From an uncultured Lachnospiraceae bacterium (GTDB lineage: Bacteria; Bacillota; Clostridia; Lachnospirales; Lachnospiraceae): a DNA stretch of 19,611 bases. Under the pieces are notes generated by a model, which worked only from the letters and a program-made list of their open reading frames with translations, searched no databases and had not been told where the DNA came from. The position numbers and the translations under genes are program-made. Where the stretch lies: contig CAJTTT010000038.1 in NCBI GenBank assembly GCA_910579285.1, positions 3,623-23,233 of the forward strand. The letters run 5' to 3'. Shown here in pieces: positions 16,063 to 19,611 of the stretch (its first letter is position 1; each line of letters opens with the position of its first letter).

Positions 16063-16860
16063 CTATGTACTCCCACTCTGCATCCACGGCGCAATCCCGG
16101 CATTCCACAAGCTCTCCGCCGCTGCAAAATCCCTCTTTGTCTCTATCGCCGCCCAGTATCCGTAATGCCTGTAAACCGCCAGCCCATTTCTGGCCGAAAG
16201 CATCGGCAGAAGCTGCTGCTCCAGATTATAATTGCCCTGCAAAAGACGAAACACAGCTCTCTCAAAGACAAAACAGTCAGCATTGATCCACGCTGTATCG
16301 TTATCTGTCATATCGTCTGCCGTATATTTCAAAATACCATCGCGATTGATTGGAAGCAAACGGCTCCGTCCCGTCGGTTTTGCCATTGCCATTGCTGCGT
16401 CTTTCCCACTTTTGCGATGACACTCCAGCAATGCCGTAAAATCTATATCTGACAAACAGTCACCATAGGTAACCAGAAACGTATCGCCCTCAACATACTT
16501 TTCAATCATGCTGACACGCTGTCCCGTTGAAGAAAACAATCCCGTATCTACCACTGTAACTTTCCAGTCTTCTGTTTTATTCTTGTGAACTTCAACTGTA
16601 TTATCCGCGAGATTTACTGTAATATCGGATTCATAAATATAAAAATCTTGGAAATATTCCTTGATCATATCCACATGGTATCCCCCGCATACAATGAACT
16701 CCTTAAATCCATGTCTGGAAAACTGCTTCATAATATGCCAGAGCAGGGGACGCCCGCCAAGATCAAGCATGGGCTTTGGTATTCCTTCCCGCGCATCATT
16801 TAAAGTGCTCTGGGCACCTCCTGCCAGAATTACCACTTTTAATTCAGATAAATTTAACAT
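16063..16860 (-). CDS. Divergent RfbF-like nucleotidyltransferase paralogue with altered active-site motifs
   Basis: 265 residues, clearly homologous end to end to the adjacent RfbF (shared KVVILAGG, GRPLLWHIMK, EFIVCGGY, MIKEYF, WKVT, YGD, ESLWNAGIAPW). Key positions differ. The nucleotide loop GGRGTR is GGAQST, the YGDG turn is YGDC, product-site NAGF is NADC, and the metal Asp of MDTMRD becomes Glu in IETKRD; the lysine of PKPM is kept. It may use a different sugar-phosphate or nucleotide, or be a non-catalytic partner of RfbF. The ATG follows AAGGG by six bases. Family certain, activity uncertain. Confidence 0.85.
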   Translation of the reverse strand: MLNLSELKVVILAGGAQSTLNDAREGIPKPMLDLGGRPLLWHIMKQFSRHGFKEFIVCGGYHVDMIKEYFQDFYIYESDITVNLADNTVEVHKNKTEDWKVTVVDTGLFSSTGQRVSMIEKYVEGDTFLVTYGDCLSDIDFTALLECHRKSGKDAAMAMAKPTGRSRLLPINRDGILKYTADDMTDNDTAWINADCFVFERAVFRLLQGNYNLEQQLLPMLSARNGLAVYRHYGYWAAIETKRDFAAAESLWNAGIAPWMQSGST

Positions 16861-16891
16861 ATTTGCCCTTTAGCCTTACTCTTTCATCATA

Positions 16892-18016
16892 CTAATTATC
16901 TTTACCTTTACTAATTGCATAGCACACTGTATCATCCATATTCCACCGATGATGTGCATAATAAATATCATACGCCGGATTTATATTCTTAATCAGCAAA
17001 GGAATCTCCCACAAATGCTCCAGCTTGTGATATGCTGAAATTGCCAGAACAGGACTCCATTTTCTAATACTCTTACAAGCTCCCTCCAGCGCCTTCGTCT
17101 CACTTCCCTCAATGTCCATGATAATAAAGTCTATTTCCTTCCCATCCAAAACACTGTCTATCGCATCAACGTCAATCTTTACAACTTCTTTGTCAGTTTC
17201 AACGTCTAACAGTGTCCCAGACACGAAATCATCGCCTGTGCTGAAAAGCAATTCCTGCCGTCGGTTCCATACACCCATGTTAAAACATTCTACTTTAGTT
17301 AGCCTGTTACTTTGACAATACTCCTGCAATATTTCAAAATTTTTTCTGTCAGCCTCAAACGCATAATACCGATAATTCGGTTTTACCCCCCCCCCACCTA
17401 TCTGAGACAGAAATCTCTGCAATGTATCCCCTTCACAAGCCCCGCAATCCACAAAACCGCCCGATACATGATTGACAATACGGTTTCCAAAATACTGATT
17501 TTCCTCATACACTTTCCAAACCAGTTCCAGGTCATGGACTGCCCTGTGCAGCAAAATATTTCTAAACACCTGTCTCGATACCTGGTCTGAAAGCATTGCA
17601 TACACCTGCTCAATTTTTTCTGTATTTGCAACAATTGTCTCTCTGACCTGGCTATTAGGAAGGGATTGAAAATACTCAGGGTCAATATATATATAGTTAT
17701 ATATTCCTTGATTCTTCAGCTGCACATGAATTTGATACCTGATATTGGCACATATAATAACCAGACTGTTTTTGGGTATCTCATCTATATGGATAACTTT
17801 GATCCCCTTATACAAAGTATTCCATTTTGTCTCATCATTATCTGAGAAAAATGCCGGAAGATATCCCATGACACTTAATTCTTTATATACTTGTTGTGCT
17901 GCCAATCCTGTGCCCCATATTCCCAATATCTCCGCTGTTTCAATTTTATTCTGTATATGATTCCAGTTGTCCTTATGCAGTTCTATATCATTTGACAATT
18001 CTTCCGTAAATTTCAT
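16892..18016 (-). CDS. Rossmann module fused to FkbM-family methyltransferase, with internal G10 tract
   Basis: 374 residues from ATG 18016, preferred over ATG 18028 because GAGG lies six bases before it and nothing precedes the first. Residue numbers below count from 18028. A Rossmann-like module spans about 33-118 (EILGIWGTGLAAQQVYKE, FFSDN, VIICANI). The FkbM domain shows SAM loop VDCGACEGDTL (193-203), YYAFEAD (221-227), VVKIDVDAIDS (282-292) and DFIIMDIEGSETKALEGA (300-317). FkbM enzymes O-methylate sugars or other hydroxyls using SAM. Between the SAM loop and YAFEAD lies GGGGVKP, encoded by a run of ten Gs; adding or losing one G truncates the protein before the rest of the SAM fold. 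The gene follows the radical SAM gene after 48 bases. Confidence 0.9.
   Translation of the reverse strand: MKFTEELSNDIELHKDNWNHIQNKIETAEILGIWGTGLAAQQVYKELSVMGYLPAFFSDNDETKWNTLYKGIKVIHIDEIPKNSLVIICANIRYQIHVQLKNQGIYNYIYIDPEYFQSLPNSQVRETIVANTEKIEQVYAMLSDQVSRQVFRNILLHRAVHDLELVWKVYEENQYFGNRIVNHVSGGFVDCGACEGDTLQRFLSQIGGGGVKPNYRYYAFEADRKNFEILQEYCQSNRLTKVECFNMGVWNRRQELLFSTGDDFVSGTLLDVETDKEVVKIDVDAIDSVLDGKEIDFIIMDIEGSETKALEGACKSIRKWSPVLAISAYHKLEHLWEIPLLIKNINPAYDIYYAHHRWNMDDTVCYAISKGKDN
17378..17395 (-). repeat. G10 homopolymer with TAAAACCG flank inside the FkbM gene
   Basis: On the coding strand: ten Gs followed by TAAAACCG. The reading frame runs GGT-GGG-GGG-GGG-GTA-AAA-CCG and is intact. With nine Gs the next codon is TAA; with eleven the frame ends at a TGA about eleven codons on. 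The same 18 bases occur in the radical SAM gene. The pattern fits a slipped-strand contingency tract. Confidence 0.75.
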
Positions 18017-18020
18017 TTTA

Positions 18021-18026
18021 TTCCTC
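18021..18026 (-). promoter_or_regulatory. Ribosome binding site that sets the FkbM start
   Basis: GAGGAA on the minus strand lies between two in-frame ATGs (18028 and 18016). Its spacing fits the second ATG. Confidence 0.5.
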
Positions 18027-18064
18027 ATTTAGTTATGTATTTGTATGCACTGATCGATCAAAAG

Positions 18065-19249
18065 TCACTGTTTTATCTGCTCACCAGCCCTGCAGTATGT
18101 ATGACTTTCTGCATACAGGTCACAATGATCACAGGCTTCACACCAGTCTCTCTTAAAAAATTCTCCAATCTTTTCTTTACTCTCCGAATCCAATTTGATT
18201 AAATCCTGCTCGTTTCCAATGTAACCCAGTTCATGTAATGCAACCGATCTAACACAAGCATACATGTCACCCTTATATATTGTCTTGCACCACCAAGGCG
18301 AATGGCACTTATCATATTGTCTCTTTAAATCATCCATTCTCCTGTTTCTCTTATGGGCTTCTCCCGGCGCAAACCATTCCTGTTCCTGCAATACCTGTAC
18401 ACAAATAGCATGTTCTTTCAATATTTCAACAAAAGTTCCACACTTATCGCTGATACCATAATCACTCACAATTACAGAAATTTTTTCATGTTTTAGCAAG
18501 GATAACATCTCTGCTGATATATTGACCGTCCCATTGGTAACAACCGCAATATTACGAATTTTATCCTGTTTCAGGATATATCTGATTACTTCATCCAAAT
18601 CCTTATACAGAAATGGTTCACCGCCAATCAGTTCCATAAACACACACTCATCGACACTGCTCACAAGATTGTCTATATCCCTAAAAATCTCTTCCTTGGC
18701 GATATCTTCATGCTTTTTTAAATAAGGAATCATCTCAATACATTCTTTACAACGGAAAGTACATCTGGTTGTCAAGACCATCGTCATTCTCGGCAAAATA
18801 AGCTTGTTATTATAAAACAGTTCTTCATATTTTTTTCTCAAGTCATCATAGGTCAAATTGTGTCTATTCTCATTTTCCAGATTATAAGCCCACATAGCAT
18901 ACAGCGCTAAATTATTTCTACAAGGAAGCTCGTCTGATGGATAAACAAGCGGTTTTACCCCCCCCCCTTTACTTTTGAGTTCTTCCACAATATCCTCCGG
19001 CTGTCCGACCGTTATTACCCATATATAATCTTCCACCGATAACTCGTCCAGAACATGCGGGGAATATACCTTCTTTTTTTCTTTTCCAACCATATAGACA
19101 AAGCCTTCATCCTGCACTCCTTTTTTTCTGTCCACAAGAAATGCCACTTTTTCTTCTGAAATACAATAATCCATCATAAAACGATGTGCCCGGTTACTTG
19201 CGCCCCAAATAACAATTTTCTTTTTTTCATCCATCAGACACTGATTCAT
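18065..19249 (-). CDS. Rossmann module fused to radical SAM/SPASM-like protein, with internal G10 tract
   Basis: 394 residues. A Rossmann-like module occupies about 9-107 (KIVIWGASNRAHRFMMDY, FLVDR, YIWVITVG). The radical SAM core starts near 155: TTRCTFRCKECIEM holds C-x3-C-x2-C (C163, C167, C170), followed by ELIGGEPFLY (206-215) and IAVVTNGT. The tail has further cysteines: C-HSPWWC-KTIYKGDMYAC and CEACDHC plus a last Cys (370, 373, 376, 386), as in SPASM or twitch domains that bind extra iron-sulfur clusters. The reaction is unknown; epimerisation or deoxygenation of a sugar, or peptide modification, are all possible. Residues 95-97 are three Gly codons from a G10 run. The start overlaps the upstream gene by 23 bases; an ATG at 19234 is an alternative. 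Confidence 0.88.
   Translation of the reverse strand: MNQCLMDEKKKIVIWGASNRAHRFMMDYCISEEKVAFLVDRKKGVQDEGFVYMVGKEKKKVYSPHVLDELSVEDYIWVITVGQPEDIVEELKSKGGGVKPLVYPSDELPCRNNLALYAMWAYNLENENRHNLTYDDLRKKYEELFYNNKLILPRMTMVLTTRCTFRCKECIEMIPYLKKHEDIAKEEIFRDIDNLVSSVDECVFMELIGGEPFLYKDLDEVIRYILKQDKIRNIAVVTNGTVNISAEMLSLLKHEKISVIVSDYGISDKCGTFVEILKEHAICVQVLQEQEWFAPGEAHKRNRRMDDLKRQYDKCHSPWWCKTIYKGDMYACVRSVALHELGYIGNEQDLIKLDSESKEKIGEFFKRDWCEACDHCDLYAESHTYCRAGEQIKQ
18950..18967 (-). repeat. G10 homopolymer with TAAAACCG flank inside the radical SAM gene
   Basis: The same 18 bases as in the FkbM gene. The frame is AAA-GGG-GGG-GGG-GTA-AAA-CCG, open at ten Gs. Nine Gs give TAA at once; eleven give TAG about 14 codons later. 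A change here removes the whole radical SAM domain because the tract lies in the first quarter of the gene. Confidence 0.75.
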
Positions 19250-19611
19250 TTTTTACCCCCTCACTAATACATTTCAGGCTATCTTTGCTATCGTTCTTTA
19301 CCATCAAATAGCTCCTATACAGAACTGTCCCTTTCCACATAGAATCTATGATTTTTTCTATCCTCAACGCCGCCCTTGCACAAATCTGTTCCTGGACATC
19401 CTGCGTCACTGATTTAAGAATAATGTATTCAGCTTCATAGAAATCGTTTCGCTTAAGCTCTAAAGCAGTCCGTTCATCCACAATTAAAACATCTGCTTTC
19501 CTTACCATTTGCGAAACATAATCCAGCTCTGCACGAAACAGCCCATTTAATAGTATTTCCAGCTCATCCGGCAGTCTCCATCTCCATACCTGCGCGCCAC
19601 ATCTATACAAA
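19227..19611 (-). CDS. Unrecognised protein, C-terminal part only
   Basis: The frame is open from the right edge to a TGA at 19227-19229, about 127 codons; the true start lies outside, and the TTG at 19610 is only the first codon in view. The visible part is hydrophilic and probably mixed alpha/beta, with a strand-like ADVLIVDE and AEYIILKSV followed by a long charged segment. No motif is recognised. It overlaps the radical SAM start by 23 bases, so the two are likely coupled and functionally linked. It could be the tail of another glycan enzyme or a partner of the radical SAM protein. Confidence 0.6.
   Translation of the reverse strand, partial: LYRCGAQVWRWRLPDELEILLNGLFRAELDYVSQMVRKADVLIVDERTALELKRNDFYEAEYIILKSVTQDVQEQICARAALRIEKIIDSMWKGTVLYRSYLMVKNDSKDSLKCISEGVKNESVSDG
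19256..19262 (-). promoter_or_regulatory. G-rich ribosome binding site of the radical SAM gene
   Basis: GAGGGGG on the minus strand, six bases before ATG 19249, followed by TAAAA. It supports the 19249 start over 19234. The GGGGGTAAAA string repeats the core of the two intragenic G10 elements in shorter form. Confidence 0.5.

Noticed and set aside
16061..16108. Longer N-terminus for rfbF
   Set aside because: The extra 16 residues come from the end of the paralogue gene read in another frame; family members start at the MKVVILAGG strand.
18029..18064. Possible promoter (TTGATC, 16 bases, TACATA) and the palindrome TGATCGATCA at 18051-18060 before the FkbM gene
   Set aside because: The -10 match is poor and the palindrome is short; one occurrence in AT-rich DNA is not enough to call a site.
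1..19611. Search for tRNA, rRNA, CRISPR arrays, insertion sequences, transposases and attachment sites
   Set aside because: No cloverleaf, regularly spaced repeat, terminal inverted repeat or transposase-like frame was seen.

Overview
The window looks like part of a chromosome from a low-to-middle GC Gram-positive anaerobe, most likely a clostridial (Lachnospiraceae-type) gut bacterium. I infer this from protein style (LicD, CDP-glycerol-transferase-like and Rossmann-fused glycan enzymes), GGAGG-type ribosome sites and codon use; there is no rRNA or other direct taxonomic marker. All nineteen supported genes lie on the minus strand with gaps of 80 bases or less and several short overlaps, so they read as one long right-to-left transcription unit. 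Both end genes run off the window. No stretch over 300 bases lacks a gene.

In transcription order (right to left): an unrecognised partial gene; a radical SAM/SPASM-like protein; an FkbM methyltransferase; a divergent sugar nucleotidyltransferase; then rfbF, rfbH and rfbG, which take glucose-1-phosphate through CDP-glucose and CDP-4-keto-6-deoxyglucose to a 3-deoxy intermediate. Next come a CDP-glycerol glycerophosphotransferase-like protein, a predicted seven-bladed cytoplasmic beta-propeller, a family 2 glycosyltransferase (GT2), a hexapeptide acyltransferase, a second GT2, a WcbI-type putative acetyltransferase, an NAD-dependent epimerase/reductase, a GT4 glycosyltransferase, a small membrane-anchored Rossmann protein, a LicD phosphotransferase, a third GT2 and a partial GT4 enzyme.

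Together these look like genes for a highly decorated surface polysaccharide or glycoprotein glycan, probably containing a 3,6-dideoxyhexose or related sugar and carrying acyl, methyl and phospho-alcohol groups. No flippase, polymerase, ABC exporter, initiating phosphoglycosyl transferase or E3 reductase for the RfbH step is present in the window.

Two observations stand out. First, seven genes carry a similar Rossmann-like module (G-x-G/S-x-x-G/A loop, about 90 residues): six have it fused ahead of unrelated enzymes (GT4, LicD, WcbI, acyltransferase, FkbM, radical SAM) and one is a membrane-anchored version with no enzyme attached. This suggests a docking or ligand-sensing system. Second, the adjacent radical SAM and FkbM genes each contain a G10 homopolymer followed by the same TAAAACCG. 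Both are in frame at ten Gs, hit UAA immediately at nine, and stop soon after at eleven, which is the arrangement expected of a phase-variable pair of glycan-modification genes.
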